Assembly: GCA_020635495.1 (NCBI GenBank)
Contig: JACJZQ010000008.1
Span: 104,769-168,768, forward strand
Direction: 5' to 3'
Length of the DNA: 64,000 nt
Source: Flavobacteriales bacterium
GTDB lineage: Bacteria > Bacteroidota > Bacteroidia > UBA10329
Shown one piece after another: positions 18,024 to 28,800 of the stretch. The position numbers were made by a program, and so were the translations under genes. The notes below the pieces were generated by a model. The model worked only from the letters and a program-made list of their open reading frames with translations. It was not told where the DNA came from and made no database searches. How positions within the stretch are numbered: the first letter of the stretch is position 1; the number at the start of each line of letters is the position of its first letter.

Positions 18024-19687
18024 AGAGCCGAGGTGCCGAAGTTTATGTTGAACCTTCCGATCAGTTTGAGGTCAATGCCGTACGTGTCATAAAAATCCAC
18101 CAAGTTGGGTTGACCGGCCGTGTTGAACCGGACACGAATATGGACTTTCCTAGTAGCAGGAAGCACGTCTGCTATCTGTTCCGATATCGGTATCTGAATA
18201 CTCGATTCAAGTGGTGTTTCCACCCGGTTTTGAGCATTCAATGCTGGTGCAGGAATCGTAGAAGGAGCAACCAGCGTTCCCAATTCAACCATGTTTTCAT
18301 CCAACATAATGATCTCAACCATGCCTTCTAATGGAAGTCCATTGATGGCGTTGAGCGTGAATGATCCGCTATTGACCGACTCAACAACACCCGTCTGACT
18401 CAGGTTCCAGTCAACAGTATCAACCAAGGTCAGATTGTCCAACCTTGCTCTCAGTGGTATATCAATGTCCATGATAGCCTGGAACGGACTATCGTAGTAG
18501 AAGAAGTCGTTTCCTGCCGACACATTGCCCAACGGGTTCAACTCAAAACCAAATGTGAAACCCAATTGATCCGGTAGATTCTGAATGAAATCGATAATGT
18601 TGGAATTAGCATTGTTCAACTCGTAGTTAACCGTGTACGGAGAAACGCCTTCGGCTGTGCCATTTATATCCTGAGCTCTTGTAAGTAGAATATTGCTGCC
18701 AATAATAGAATGACTCAGGTTTACCGTATTGCTTGTTCGGGTGTTGATGGATGAAAGTTGATCCAGTTTGAACCTTGCATCGGCACCAACACCATTTGTG
18801 ATGTCAAGACCGATGGTAACCGAGTCCAAAAACATTTGGCCATCGGTAATTCGGTTCAGCACATCCAATTCTGAGTTTTCGTTTTCAACCTGATTGGATT
18901 CTTGCCCAAAATATCCCAATCCGTAATCAGGAACCAAGCCTGAGAAGGTGTATTCCAAGGTCAAAAAAGTAGTCCCTATCGGGATTGAAACCGTGTCACC
19001 ATCAGGAGCCGTATTCACCACAAAGCTGGTTTCCAATGTGTTCAAACTTACACCATCGAATCCACGAAGGTCAATGTCATAATTGGCCAGATTGAACTCA
19101 TATTCCGCAACAGCTGTATCTCCAATGGCTCCTGGTGCAACGCTTCCTGTTGCTATCAACATATTGCCGAACAGAGTTGCTTTTGGAATTCGGTACTCGA
19201 ACTCAACCTCGGTTCCAACCAAACTTTTAACTTTTAGAACAAGTTGCCCTTCTCTAACTCTGACTTTCTTAAGGGCTATGTCTCCCAATTCAAACTCGCT
19301 TTGGTCAGAGATACTTGGCAGATTGAATCCTGGAGGAATGTTATTTAACGCTAGGCCAGCCACTATCGGTTTAACAATGGTTGTGTCTGGAATTTTCAGA
19401 AGCGAATCGAGCGAAAGGTCGATAAGCGGTTGTTGAACCTTCAGTCTTAGCGCTCCATCTGAAGTTGATGTAAGCAATGAATCGGCCAAAAGGTCGGCCA
19501 TATTCAGCTGAGTATGAATAACCGGAGCAATGATGTCAACATCCCAACCTGCGTTGGCAACATCTTGTTTACAACCACTAATGGCAATGGCCAAAAGAGC
19601 AATAAGGACCGAAGTTTTCAAGTGGTTTTTCAAGCTGCGACTAAGGTAGGAAAATAGCATCTCAAACATGGTTGGTGGATTCAGCAA
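18020..19687 (-). CDS. Large surface lipoprotein of unknown function
   Basis: The 555-residue protein has a signal ending in the lipobox AISGC. No known domain was recognised. The sequence is beta-rich with many Asp/Asn-containing turns. In the middle, the protein alternates strand-like segments with GxG turns, suggesting a beta-sandwich or adhesin-like fold. Several Met codons (1, 7, 10) could start translation and all keep the signal. It is coupled by ATGA overlap to the DUF5723 gene downstream. The pairing of a lipoprotein with a barrel suggests a joint envelope role, which is inference. Confidence 0.7.
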   Translation of the reverse strand: MLNPPTMFEMLFSYLSRSLKNHLKTSVLIALLAIAISGCKQDVANAGWDVDIIAPVIHTQLNMADLLADSLLTSTSDGALRLKVQQPLIDLSLDSLLKIPDTTIVKPIVAGLALNNIPPGFNLPSISDQSEFELGDIALKKVRVREGQLVLKVKSLVGTEVEFEYRIPKATLFGNMLIATGSVAPGAIGDTAVAEYEFNLANYDIDLRGFDGVSLNTLETSFVVNTAPDGDTVSIPIGTTFLTLEYTFSGLVPDYGLGYFGQESNQVENENSELDVLNRITDGQMFLDSVTIGLDITNGVGADARFKLDQLSSINTRTSNTVNLSHSIIGSNILLTRAQDINGTAEGVSPYTVNYELNNANSNIIDFIQNLPDQLGFTFGFELNPLGNVSAGNDFFYYDSPFQAIMDIDIPLRARLDNLTLVDTVDWNLSQTGVVESVNSGSFTLNAINGLPLEGMVEIIMLDENMVELGTLVAPSTIPAPALNAQNRVETPLESSIQIPISEQIADVLPATRKVHIRVRFNTAGQPNLVDFYDTYGIDLKLIGRFNINFGTSAL

Positions 19688-19816
19688 AACGAGTTGTTAT
19701 GGAACGGATTTGCAACAAAGGTTATTACGCCCGTACTCAGTTTTGAAACATTCTATCTAACAATACGTATTCCGACCCGTCAACTTTGTAAAAACTCAAA
19801 CAAAAGCCGTTTTACC

Positions 19817-20263
19817 ATGGACAATGTATCATCTAAAAAAGTCTTCATCTCATACCTCCTTACATCAGTTGTGATTTTTGCAATATCAGCCACTACAAGT
19901 ATGCTAGGCCTTGTTGGCGGCACTGGGAGTTCTATTTCGGGAACAATGTCAAACGAGTTTATGGTGTTGGTTCAGTTGGTTGTCATTCTCATCGCGAATG
20001 GCGTAATGCATAGTGTATTCTATTACGGAGGATTGAAGTCTTCTCCTTTGACAAAAGGGCTAACTCTAGGCTTCGTTTTAGGAATGTCTTACTTTTTGGT
20101 AAGTGTTTTTGCATTGAATAGCTATGACATTAACAGTGACCCGCTATCGCTGTTAATGAGTGCACTCAGCAGTAGAGTTGTTGAGTATTCTTCTGGAGGT
20201 GCGCTTACTGCCATTATCAGCGTAAGCGATATTCACCGTTGGGGATTGCTCAGGGCTTTCTAA
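19817..20263 (+). CDS. Small integral membrane protein, function unknown
   Basis: Starting at MDNVSSKKVFISYLL, the 148-residue product has about four hydrophobic segments (10-32, 50-70, 80-105 and a weaker one near 125). No family was recognised. The open frame continues upstream to 19694, but the extra 41 codons are unlike an N-terminus and are left out. It ends four bases into the convergent rarA gene. Confidence 0.6.
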   Translation: MDNVSSKKVFISYLLTSVVIFAISATTSMLGLVGGTGSSISGTMSNEFMVLVQLVVILIANGVMHSVFYYGGLKSSPLTKGLTLGFVLGMSYFLVSVFALNSYDINSDPLSLLMSALSSRVVEYSSGGALTAIISVSDIHRWGLLRAF

Positions 20264-21540
20264 TAGCCGTATTTTTCTTTCCAAAGAGTTTTTAAACGCT
20301 CGCGGTCGGCAGATTCGCGGGCGTTTGTTTGTGGGGTGTACAGCGTGGTTCCCGATATTCCTTCTGGTAAGAATTCCAGATCGGTGAAGTTTCCTGCATG
20401 ATCATGGGCATAATCGTAGTCTTTTCCATAGCCTATCTCCTTCATGAGTTTGGTGGGCGCGTTCCGCAGATGAAGTGGCACTGGAAGATCGCCTGTTTGT
20501 TCAACCAAGGCTTTGGCCGTTTTAATGGCTTTATAGGTCGAATTACTCTTTGGTGAATTGGCCAAGTAAACTGCGGTTTGAGAGAGAATTATCTCCGATT
20601 CTGGAATTCCGATAACCGAGACCGCTTGAAAACAGTTGTTGGCTATCACCAAAGCGGTTGGATTTGCAGCACCGATGTCTTCGGATGCCAGGATCAACAT
20701 ACGTCTTGCTATGAACTTGAGGTCTTCACCACCCACTATCATTCTCGCTAGCCAATACACCGAAGCGTTAGGGTCGCTTCCCCGCATTGATTTGATGAAA
20801 GCAGAGATGATGTCATAGTGATTCTCACCGCCCTTATCGTATGTAGCTAGGGAATTTTGTAACGATTCGTCTACTTTCTGGTTGGTGATGACACAGGTTT
20901 TACCGTCAATTCCTTGAACGATGAGTTGAAGATTGTTCAGTAGCTTTCTAGCATCTCCACCGGAATATCGCAGCATCGATTCCGATTCTTTGATCTTGAT
21001 CTTTCTGTGGCCGGTTTTTTCCAGTTCAGATTTTCCTTTTTCCAATAAGAGATTGAGGTCGTTCTTATCCAAGCTTTTAAGGATGTAAACCTGACATCTC
21101 GATAGAAGAGCAGAAATAACCTCAAAAGAAGGATTCTCTGTTGTTGCCCCGATAAGCGTTACCAACCCTTTTTCTACCGCACCAAGCAGCGAGTCCTGCT
21201 GCGATTTGCTAAAGCGATGGATCTCATCGATGAAAAGGATGGGTTTTCCTCTGTTGGAGAACAGATTCTGATCTTTTGCCTTCTCAATAACCTCCCGAAC
21301 ATCTTTAACCCCAGATTGTATGGCACTTAGGCTGTAAAAAGGTCGTTTGAGTGTTTTTGAGATGATATTGGCCAGTGTGGTTTTGCCCGTTCCAGGTGGT
21401 CCCCAAAGAATCATGGACGGAATCTGGCCCGACTCAATCGCTTTTCTCAGGACCGAATCCTTTCCTACAAGATGGTCTTGTCCAACGTATTCATCAAGAG
21501 TGTTTGGCCTGAGTATTTCGGCCAGTGGAGTGGAATCCAT
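20260..21540 (-). CDS. rarA: Replication-associated recombination protein A (AAA+ ATPase)
   Basis: The 426-residue AAA+ protein of the RarA/MgsA/WRNIP1 family acts at stalled replication forks. Walker A is GPPGTGKTT (47-55), Walker B ILFIDEIHRFSKSQQD, sensor 1 TLIGATTENPSFEV, and the arginine-finger region LLSRCQVY. The C-terminal tetramerisation domain includes NCFQAVSVIGIPE and PVPLHLRNAPTKLMKEIGYG. It is the last gene of a TPR operon, starting on the final base of the upstream stop codon. Its regulation with TPR genes is unusual. Confidence 0.94.
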   Translation of the reverse strand: MDSTPLAEILRPNTLDEYVGQDHLVGKDSVLRKAIESGQIPSMILWGPPGTGKTTLANIISKTLKRPFYSLSAIQSGVKDVREVIEKAKDQNLFSNRGKPILFIDEIHRFSKSQQDSLLGAVEKGLVTLIGATTENPSFEVISALLSRCQVYILKSLDKNDLNLLLEKGKSELEKTGHRKIKIKESESMLRYSGGDARKLLNNLQLIVQGIDGKTCVITNQKVDESLQNSLATYDKGGENHYDIISAFIKSMRGSDPNASVYWLARMIVGGEDLKFIARRMLILASEDIGAANPTALVIANNCFQAVSVIGIPESEIILSQTAVYLANSPKSNSTYKAIKTAKALVEQTGDLPVPLHLRNAPTKLMKEIGYGKDYDYAHDHAGNFTDLEFLPEGISGTTLYTPQTNARESADRERLKTLWKEKYGY

Positions 21541-22436
21541 TATTCTGATTCAGGTTTTTTCTTACCGTCCTGCTTCTTTTCAGACTCTTTTTCTTCCGTT
21601 TCTTTTTCCACGCAGTGTTGCTCTACCAGTTTTTGGGCGGCTTCATTTTTCAGTTCCGCTGCAACCTTAAGATCTTTGCAAGCTGGTTTGGATTTTCCCT
21701 GCTCCAACTTCAATTGCCCACGATGCAAATAGGCCAAAGCGAAAGTTACATCTAGCTTAATAGCATTTGCAAAACTCGCTTGAGCCTCTTTATAGTTCTT
21801 CTGTTTTAGATAGATGAATCCGAGGTCATCATGATACACGGCAACAGATTCATCCAACTCAATTGCCTTCAGAAAATCCGATATAGCGCCAGTTGTATCA
21901 TTAAGTGCAGCTTTGCTCCAAGCTCTGTGGTGATAGGCCTCATGGAAATCAGGCTTCATTACAATTGCCCTGTCATAATCGGGCATTGCTTCTGCGTGAC
22001 CATTCATCAAACTCTTGGCATAGCCTCTACTTTCGTACGCATTCGGATAATCCGGTTTCAACTCTATTACCTTACTGAAGTCGGTCACTGCCCTCTTCAG
22101 GTCTTTTCTTTCCACGAAGCAAAATCCACGGTAATTGTAAGCCTTTATCAATTCTGGATCGAGCTCCAACGCTTTATCAAAGTCAATGATGGCATTCATC
22201 GGATCGCCCAACCGCATGTAAGTTGAACCGCGCATCATGTATGCTTCCAGATAGTCGGGTTTCAGTTCAATTGCCTTATTGAAAAATGGCAAAGCTTGGT
22301 CGTCTTGCCCGCGTGTCATTCTTAACAAGCCTTGTGTAAAGGAGTCTTTGGACGATTGAGCAAACAATGATGCTCCAAGGAAAAGGAAAGCAGATAGTAG
22401 TAAGGTTAGATATGTGAGAACTATTCTGGTCATCAA
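21540..22436 (-). CDS. Exported TPR protein with charged C-terminal tail
   Basis: The 298-residue product has a signal peptide (ending LFAQ) and six or seven TPR units with the canonical 'A...F.KAIELKPDYLEAY..RG' pattern between ~35 and 245. The last ~30 residues are almost all Lys, Glu, Asp and Ser. It overlaps the upstream TPR gene by four bases and touches rarA by one. It is the last of four consecutive TPR paralogues and probably acts as a periplasmic or envelope scaffold; partners are unknown. Confidence 0.85.
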   Translation of the reverse strand: MMTRIVLTYLTLLLSAFLFLGASLFAQSSKDSFTQGLLRMTRGQDDQALPFFNKAIELKPDYLEAYMMRGSTYMRLGDPMNAIIDFDKALELDPELIKAYNYRGFCFVERKDLKRAVTDFSKVIELKPDYPNAYESRGYAKSLMNGHAEAMPDYDRAIVMKPDFHEAYHHRAWSKAALNDTTGAISDFLKAIELDESVAVYHDDLGFIYLKQKNYKEAQASFANAIKLDVTFALAYLHRGQLKLEQGKSKPACKDLKVAAELKNEAAQKLVEQHCVEKETEEKESEKKQDGKKKPESE

Positions 22437-22984
22437 TTCTGGAGAGACAAGAGCATTTCTTTGGCCTGGATCACGCCATTCCGGTAGGCCATTGCAAGGT
22501 CTTGCATCGCATAAGGTTTGTTGTTCACTTTTAGGAAAGCGGTGGCGCGGTTAAAGAATGCCTTTCCGTCTGACGGATTTATATCCAAAGCTCTGGTGAA
22601 ATCCCTTATTGCTCCTTCCATATCCTTCAATTGCAATCTCACCGCTCCTCTGTTGGTAAAAAGTTCACCGTCTTCATCATTCAACTCAATGGCCCTGTTG
22701 AAATCCATAACCGCTTTTTCATAAGAACCCAACATGGCGCTTATACGTGCTCTGTTGAACAGTGCGTCTTCATGGTTAGGGTTCAGATCAAGAGCCGAAG
22801 ACAGATCTTCGTAAGCTCCACTAACCTCATTCAGGAAAACTTTGGCCAGAGCCCGATTGTAAAAGATGTCTGGGTTCTTCGGTTCAAGTTTCAGTGCCTT
22901 GGTGTAATCTTCAACCGCACCTTCGAAATCCTTGCTTTCGAATTTCAGGTCGGCATCGGCAATTAGGTCGTTGGCACTCTTCAT
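22433..22984 (-). CDS. TPR protein without signal peptide
   Basis: The 183-residue protein is made of about five TPR units ('DFEGAVEDYTKALKLEPKNPDIFYNRA' type) and begins directly with a TPR helix (MKSANDLIADADLKFESKD), so it is probably cytosolic, unlike its three neighbours. It follows the previous gene by six bases and overlaps the next by four (ATGA). The quotation above describes a repeat pattern; no enzymatic motif was found. Confidence 0.82.
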   Translation of the reverse strand: MKSANDLIADADLKFESKDFEGAVEDYTKALKLEPKNPDIFYNRALAKVFLNEVSGAYEDLSSALDLNPNHEDALFNRARISAMLGSYEKAVMDFNRAIELNDEDGELFTNRGAVRLQLKDMEGAIRDFTRALDINPSDGKAFFNRATAFLKVNNKPYAMQDLAMAYRNGVIQAKEMLLSLQN

Positions 22985-22990
22985 TGAATT

Positions 22991-23707
22991 CTACTGGTTG
23001 CAGCGAGTTGCAATGTATTGTTCAGCTTCTTCTTGGCCCATTTCTCCTGCCAAGTACCAGTCAATACACGCTCCTGGAGTATCACCCAAAAGGCTTTTGC
23101 ATATTCCACGGTTCATGTAGGCAGAGCCATATTCAGCATCAATGATGATCGCCTTGTTAAAGTCGTCAATTGCTCCGAGGTAATCTTTCAGTTCTTTCTT
23201 TGCAAAGCCCCTATTGTGAAGAGCAGTTTTGTTCTTGTCATTGAGGTTGATGGCATAATTATACGCCTTCATTGCTTCAATGTAGTTGGGGGCATCCATG
23301 CTGAAGTAAGAATCGCCCATTCTGATGTACGCTAGTTCGTTCTTTGCGTCAATTTCAATGGCCTTCTGGCAATCTTCAATGGCACTTTTGTAATCTCGCA
23401 ATTCTACATAAACGGCACTTCTTAGGGCATACGCCAAACTGTTCTGAGCATCTAATGAAATTACCTTATTGTAATCCTGTATTGCCAGAATACCTTTTCC
23501 AGATTCATACTTGGCTTGGCCACGTTTAAGAAGCAGGTCTACGTTATTTTTATCGTTAGAAATGGCTTCGCTTAGAAGTTCTATGGCCTCCTTGTATTCT
23601 TTGGATTCCATTTTTTCAGTGGCTTGAGCAAGCACTTCTGAAGAGGTCTGAGAAAATGAAGAAAGTGCCCAAAGCACTAATACAACGGTAGTAAGGTTTT
23701 TTAGCAT
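22991..23707 (-). CDS. Exported TPR protein
   Basis: Starting at MLKNLTTVVLVLWALSSFSQ gives a proper signal peptide and a 238-residue product; the longer open frame to 23794 lacks one. Five or six TPR units follow. The C-terminal CKSLLGDTPGACIDWYLAGE with a final Cys recurs in the neighbouring paralogue as NGDTDGACDDIEKAQ, so these are related by duplication. AACCTTTG lies directly against the ATG (23708-23715), a one-mismatch -7 box. Confidence 0.82.
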   Translation of the reverse strand: MLKNLTTVVLVLWALSSFSQTSSEVLAQATEKMESKEYKEAIELLSEAISNDKNNVDLLLKRGQAKYESGKGILAIQDYNKVISLDAQNSLAYALRSAVYVELRDYKSAIEDCQKAIEIDAKNELAYIRMGDSYFSMDAPNYIEAMKAYNYAINLNDKNKTALHNRGFAKKELKDYLGAIDDFNKAIIIDAEYGSAYMNRGICKSLLGDTPGACIDWYLAGEMGQEEAEQYIATRCNQ

Positions 23708-23781
23708 CAAAGGTTTGTTTAAGTCGATGCCAAAAATACTGATCTGACGTATTGAACTGGTAAAGAATATGACCGAACGTA

Positions 23782-24393
23782 TCAGTCTTCGCAATATTCC
23801 GAAAATGATACCAAGGCCACCATGTAACCTAACTTTTGAGCTTTCTCAATGTCATCGCAAGCACCATCAGTGTCTCCATTCAGATACTTCACTTCACCAC
23901 GTAACGTGTAGGTCTTTGCATAGTTCGGGTCTAGCTTTACGGCTTGGTCAAGGTCTTTGATGGCCTTGTCGTAATCATGAACTTCCTTTAGAGCCAACCC
24001 CCGACCCAAATAAGATTCTTTTTCTTTAGGATTCAGCTCAATGGCAGTCGTGTAATCATTTATCGCCCCACTGAAATCCTGTAGTTTTCGTTTAGCTCTT
24101 CCCCGATTAGCATAAGCATCACTGTAATCAGATTTCAGTGCAATGGCAATGTTGTAATCCTGCAGGGCTCCATAGTAATCATCCAATTCGTCTTTGAGGT
24201 ATCCTCTGAAATTGAATGCTTTAATGAATCTAGGGTCGATTTCAATTGCCTTGTTCAGATCGTCCAAAGCACCTCTAAAATTCTGGAGACCGGCTTTAGA
24301 TTCGGCTTTCTTGTAATATTCTTCAGGTGTTTGCGCCAACAATTGTGTGGCACAAAACATCGCAATCAGTATGATTGTTAATCCCCGCATCAT
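23782..24393 (-). CDS. Exported TPR protein, first gene of the TPR-rarA operon
   Basis: The 203-residue product starts MMRGLTIILIAMFCATQLLAQ, a signal peptide, followed by five TPR units and a C-terminal GDTDGACDDIEKAQKLG segment. An upstream TTG (24408) could extend the frame by five codons, but it lies within an exact TACCTTTG -7 box, which argues for the ATG pair at 24393/24390. The gene heads a series of four TPR genes and rarA on the minus strand. Confidence 0.82.
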   Translation of the reverse strand: MMRGLTIILIAMFCATQLLAQTPEEYYKKAESKAGLQNFRGALDDLNKAIEIDPRFIKAFNFRGYLKDELDDYYGALQDYNIAIALKSDYSDAYANRGRAKRKLQDFSGAINDYTTAIELNPKEKESYLGRGLALKEVHDYDKAIKDLDQAVKLDPNYAKTYTLRGEVKYLNGDTDGACDDIEKAQKLGYMVALVSFSEYCED

Positions 24394-24395
24394 AC

Positions 24396-24403
24396 CAAAG
24401 GTA
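24396..24403 (-). promoter_or_regulatory. -7 box of the TPR-rarA operon
   Basis: Read on the minus strand, TACCTTTG matches TAnnTTTG exactly and ends two bases before the ATG. The transcript would be leaderless or nearly so. Confidence 0.45.
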
Positions 24404-24512
24404 TTCAAAATGGCGAGGGGGAGAAAAGTGTATGTAACTGATTCTCAACAGAAAACTGACAATTTTAAGATTCCCATTTTCGGGCTTTCTTTGATGATCA
24501 AAGCCCTTGCAA

Positions 24513-25622
24513 ATGAATGTCCTATTAATAGAGCCCTATTACGCTGGTTCTCACAGGCAGTGGGCAGACGGGTATGCAGCGGCAAGTGGTCATAATGTCA
24601 AGTTACTGACGTTGAGCGGAGCGCATTGGAAATGGCGGATGCATGGTGCGGCCATAACTCTTTCAGAACGTTTTAAAAGGTCAGAATTCCAACCGGATGT
24701 TGTTTTGGCAACGGATATGCTGGATGTGGCAACTTTTGTGGCCAATTGTAGGGAACGGTTGGTAAATGTTCCGATTGTCACCTACTTCCATGAGAATCAG
24801 TTGACGTATCCTTGGTCAGAGACAGACAAAGACGTCAAACTGAACCGGGATAACCATTACGCATTCATCAACTACACAAGCGCTTTGGTTTCTAATCGGG
24901 TATTTTTCAATTCGAAGTATCATCAGGAAGCGTTTTTAGGGGCTTTGCCGGGTTTCTTGAAGCAGTTTCCTGATAATCAGAATCTCGAAACACTGGATCA
25001 AATCAGGTCAAAGTCTGAAGTAATTCATCTTGGAATGGACCTTGCACGGTTGGATGTGCTGAAACCTGAGGACGTCAAGTATGAGAAAAGGGCAACCATT
25101 CTGTGGAATCATAGGTGGGAGTACGATAAAAACCCAGAGGAATTCTTTTCTGCGCTGCGCGAGGTTAAAAACAGAGGTTGGGAATTCAATCTTGTAGTGT
25201 TAGGAGAGTCTTTCAGAGAAAGTCCAGCGGTTTTTGAGGAGGCTAAGATTGAATTTGACGAGGGCATTCTGCATTGGGGATATGTAGATTCCATTGAAGA
25301 GTATGCGCATTGGCTTTGGCGTTCAGATATTCTGCCGGTTACATCGAATCAAGATTTCTTCGGGGGAAGCGTGGCGGAAGCTATGTATTGTAACGTAAAG
25401 CCTTTGATTCCGGATAGATTGGCTTATCCAGAACACTTTCCTGATTCAGTAAGGTCGGTGTTTCTCTATCAAGAGGGAGAACTGGTCAGTAAACTCCAGC
25501 GTTGGATAAAAGACGTTAATGTTCTGAGAAAGCAACAGACCCGCTCTTTTGTTGAAAAGTATGATTGGGCCATTATCGCAAAAGAGATGGATGAAAGATG
25601 GTTTGGACTCAAGAAGAGCTAG
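24513..25622 (+). CDS. Homologue of tRNA-queuosine alpha-mannosyltransferase (DUF3524, GTDC1-like)
   Basis: The 369-residue GT-B-type glycosyltransferase begins MNVLLIEPYYAGSHRQWADG and contains HWKWRMHGAAITL, YFHENQLTYPW and VFFNSKYHQEAFL. These match the N-terminal signature of vertebrate GTDC1/QTMAN, which mannosylates queuosine-34 of tRNA-Asp. The C-terminal donor domain has ILWNHRWEYDKNPEEFF and VTSNQDFFGGSVAEAMYCN, with the usual retaining-enzyme Glu. The ATG at 24513 is chosen over a TTG two codons upstream. queE elsewhere in the window shows that the cell probably makes queuosine. Whether the bacterial enzyme uses Q-tRNA is not known from sequence. Confidence 0.8.
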   Translation: MNVLLIEPYYAGSHRQWADGYAAASGHNVKLLTLSGAHWKWRMHGAAITLSERFKRSEFQPDVVLATDMLDVATFVANCRERLVNVPIVTYFHENQLTYPWSETDKDVKLNRDNHYAFINYTSALVSNRVFFNSKYHQEAFLGALPGFLKQFPDNQNLETLDQIRSKSEVIHLGMDLARLDVLKPEDVKYEKRATILWNHRWEYDKNPEEFFSALREVKNRGWEFNLVVLGESFRESPAVFEEAKIEFDEGILHWGYVDSIEEYAHWLWRSDILPVTSNQDFFGGSVAEAMYCNVKPLIPDRLAYPEHFPDSVRSVFLYQEGELVSKLQRWIKDVNVLRKQQTRSFVEKYDWAIIAKEMDERWFGLKKS

Positions 25623-25841
25623 TCAATAATCATCTCAATTTAAGTTCTGTTCAGTACGGAGTATTCGTAAGCGAAATTCTGTTGTCAGTTAGTTATTCAG
25701 AACGATTTGACCTAGTTTCCTATCGAACCGAATTTTCATTTCCGTTGGTCAGTTGAATTCTTGATCAACCGACTATCGTCATTGAAAATTTAGCCTAATA
25801 ATCGGACCTTCGAATTACTGTAATTTGATTAAAAAGACTTC

Positions 25842-28800
25842 ATGAAACGAATTTTACTTGATCACATCCTGATAACGTTCCTGTTATTGCCAATAGGGGT
25901 TTTAGCTCAAACCGGAGTTGCAATTAATGCGACAGGGGCAGCTCCAGATTCTGAAGCCATTCTTGACATTAGTAGTACAACAAAAGGTGTACAGTTACCA
26001 AGAATGACTTCTGCACAGGCTACAACTTTGGCTGCTTCGTTGAATGCGGCAGATGATGGTATGATCATCTACGATACAGACCTGAAGGCATTCAAATACT
26101 GGGATGGTTCGTTGCTGCAATGGAGTCAGGTGGGCACAGGTGTTGGAAATGCCAATACTTTGGACGATGCATACGATGGTGGTGGAAGTGGACTTGGCAG
26201 AACCATCAATGCTGATGCAGGAAATGTGGAGATTCAAGGCGCTGGTTACCTTACGGTAGGCTCAAATGTTGGTATAGGTACAACTGCTCCTGCGGAAAAG
26301 CTTGAAGTGCAATTCTCAGGTAGAGGCGGTATTCTGATTGAGGGTGATAATACTCAGGATGTGTTCATTCAGATGACCAATGATGTTGCGGGGTCCAACT
26401 ACATCTACACCGATCAGAGTGATGGCAACTTTTTAAAATTGGAAAGTGGTTCAGGAAAAGACATTGAGTTCTTAACTGACGGAGCCAATGAGCGAATGGC
26501 CGTGCAATCTGATGGAAGAGTACGAGTGAATAACCTTGCAGACCCTAACAGTGCAATAGTTATATCAAATCCAGCAGGGGTTTTAGGCAAGGTTCCCTTG
26601 ACCGGCAATGGAACAGATGTACTCTTAGGCACAGGCACTTTCGGGCCGGCATCCAATTTTGCGGACGATGATTGGTATCAGACACTTAGTACAAACCAAC
26701 CAACGGGCATCAACGATTGGATCTACACGAACGGTCGTGTGGGAATAGGTGTTGGAGCATCCGCAAATCCAAGTGCTCCATTACATGTGGTAGCTTTGGG
26801 TTCAGGCAATCCAGATGGCAACTCCATATTGGCTGCTAACCCGAACAACAGTTCAGGGAATGATGCGATTATAACCACAAGAGTCGCTGGCGCTTCGGCC
26901 GGAGATCCCTTTTTTTCAATGCATATCAGTGGAGAGGCCGGATGGTCGATGGGTATTGACAATGACCACGACAATAGATTCAAAATAGCTCCGAGTTGGA
27001 ATAACCTGTCCTCAGGCACAGCCCTGACGATAAAAACAGATGGAAATGTTGGGGTCGGCACGGACGATCCGAACCAGAAACTTCAGGTTAATGGAATTGC
27101 AAGAAGCTTTGGGTCATATGTTATTGATGTTGATGGGGCTAATGGATCGGGACCTAGAATTGCTTGGGGTTCAACAACCGATTCTTATGCATTCATGAAC
27201 TTAGGCGCGTACAGCGGGATCAACAATCTGGAGACCAAAAACAGAGATTTTCGAATTGGATCAAACACAGCTTTCAACGCATTTTATTTGCAAAATGGCT
27301 CAGGTAACATCGGCTTGTCTACCAATACCCCTGGTTATCGGTTTACGGTGAATGGGTCTAATTCAGATTCCAGTCCCATTCTTGGACTGCAAAGCGGTAA
27401 CGATAATAATGGTTTCAACAACGGGGCGCAGATTGCATTCGGTTATAATGGAACCGGCAACTACCAGCATTTCATTCAAACGCGGCATAATTCCTCCAAT
27501 AACAACAACGCAATTGATTTTTATGTGAGTGACGGAACGCAGAACAACTCGGTTACCAGTGGTTCTATTCAGAACTTGAGTTTAGTTAGTGGTAACGTAG
27601 GCATTGGAACAACGTCTCCAGCTCAGAAAATGCACGTTATTGGAACAGGAAGATATTCTTCCCTCAGCGGATCGGGTAACAGGGTGGTATACGCTAATAA
27701 TAACGGTGATCTCATCACTTCGTCTTCAACGGCAAATCCGAATTCATTGGTAGACGGTGCTGGAACTCTGAATTATCTGGCACGATGGACTCCAGATGGT
27801 AATACATTGGGTATTGGAACAACTTACGACAATGGAACTAATGTGGGAATCAATACCACTTCTCCAGGAGAGCGTCTTCACGTTTCAGGAAACCTGAGAT
27901 TGGGCGGTGGTACGAATGGTATCAACTCCGAAGACGATAATATTAGATTGCATTATGGAGGAGTGCGCTCTGACGACACATCATATGAATGGATAGGCTT
28001 CTATTCCGGTACTACCAGACAGGGTATCATACTTTATGACGGTGCATGGAGTGGAGCAAACAGTCTCACGGATGAATTCAGTATCACTGCTGAGAATGGT
28101 AACAAATTAACACTGAACACCAACGGAGACCATATCTCACTGATGCCAGGCGGAACAGCCAACGTTGGTATCGGGACAACCTCACCATCAGCCTTGCTGC
28201 ACGTTGATGATGGAACCAATACGAATGTAATTGTCGAATCTGACGATTCTGGTGCATCAACCATTTCTGCCTATGGAAGTTCGCAAGGAACGGGAAGAAT
28301 CTATGTTGGACAGAGTACCACCTATGGTGGTGGAATCGAGTATAATGGAGATGGTTCTCCTGTAACCACTGGAGCTGGATCGGACTACATTACTTTGTTT
28401 AGGAGAAATAATGGTACTGATGAGTGGACAGCTCGAAACCGATATCTGAATAACGATTGGGAGTTTAGAGAGGATATTCTGGTAAATCAAAACGCAGATG
28501 TTAACGGGTATCTTACCGTAGGTAATCCAAACACTGGCTCTACCGTTAAGAAAGGCTCTAAAACATTTGTGAATGGTAGCGCCATCAATATTTGGAACGG
28601 AACTGGCGACTACAACTACTATTGGAATGCTGGACAGCTTGACTTACCACCAGGTGCATCGTCCATTACGGTAAAAGCAATTACGTACAATATGACCGGT
28701 TATCGTAGAGATACAGATGAGTCAATAGGTATCTATGCTAAAGTTGGTGGTAATACGACTGGTTGGACATTGACCAGTAGTTGGACATTTGGTGGCGGTG

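Noticed and set aside
24394..24408. TTG start of the first TPR gene
   Set aside because: It falls inside an exact -7 box and adds no signal features.
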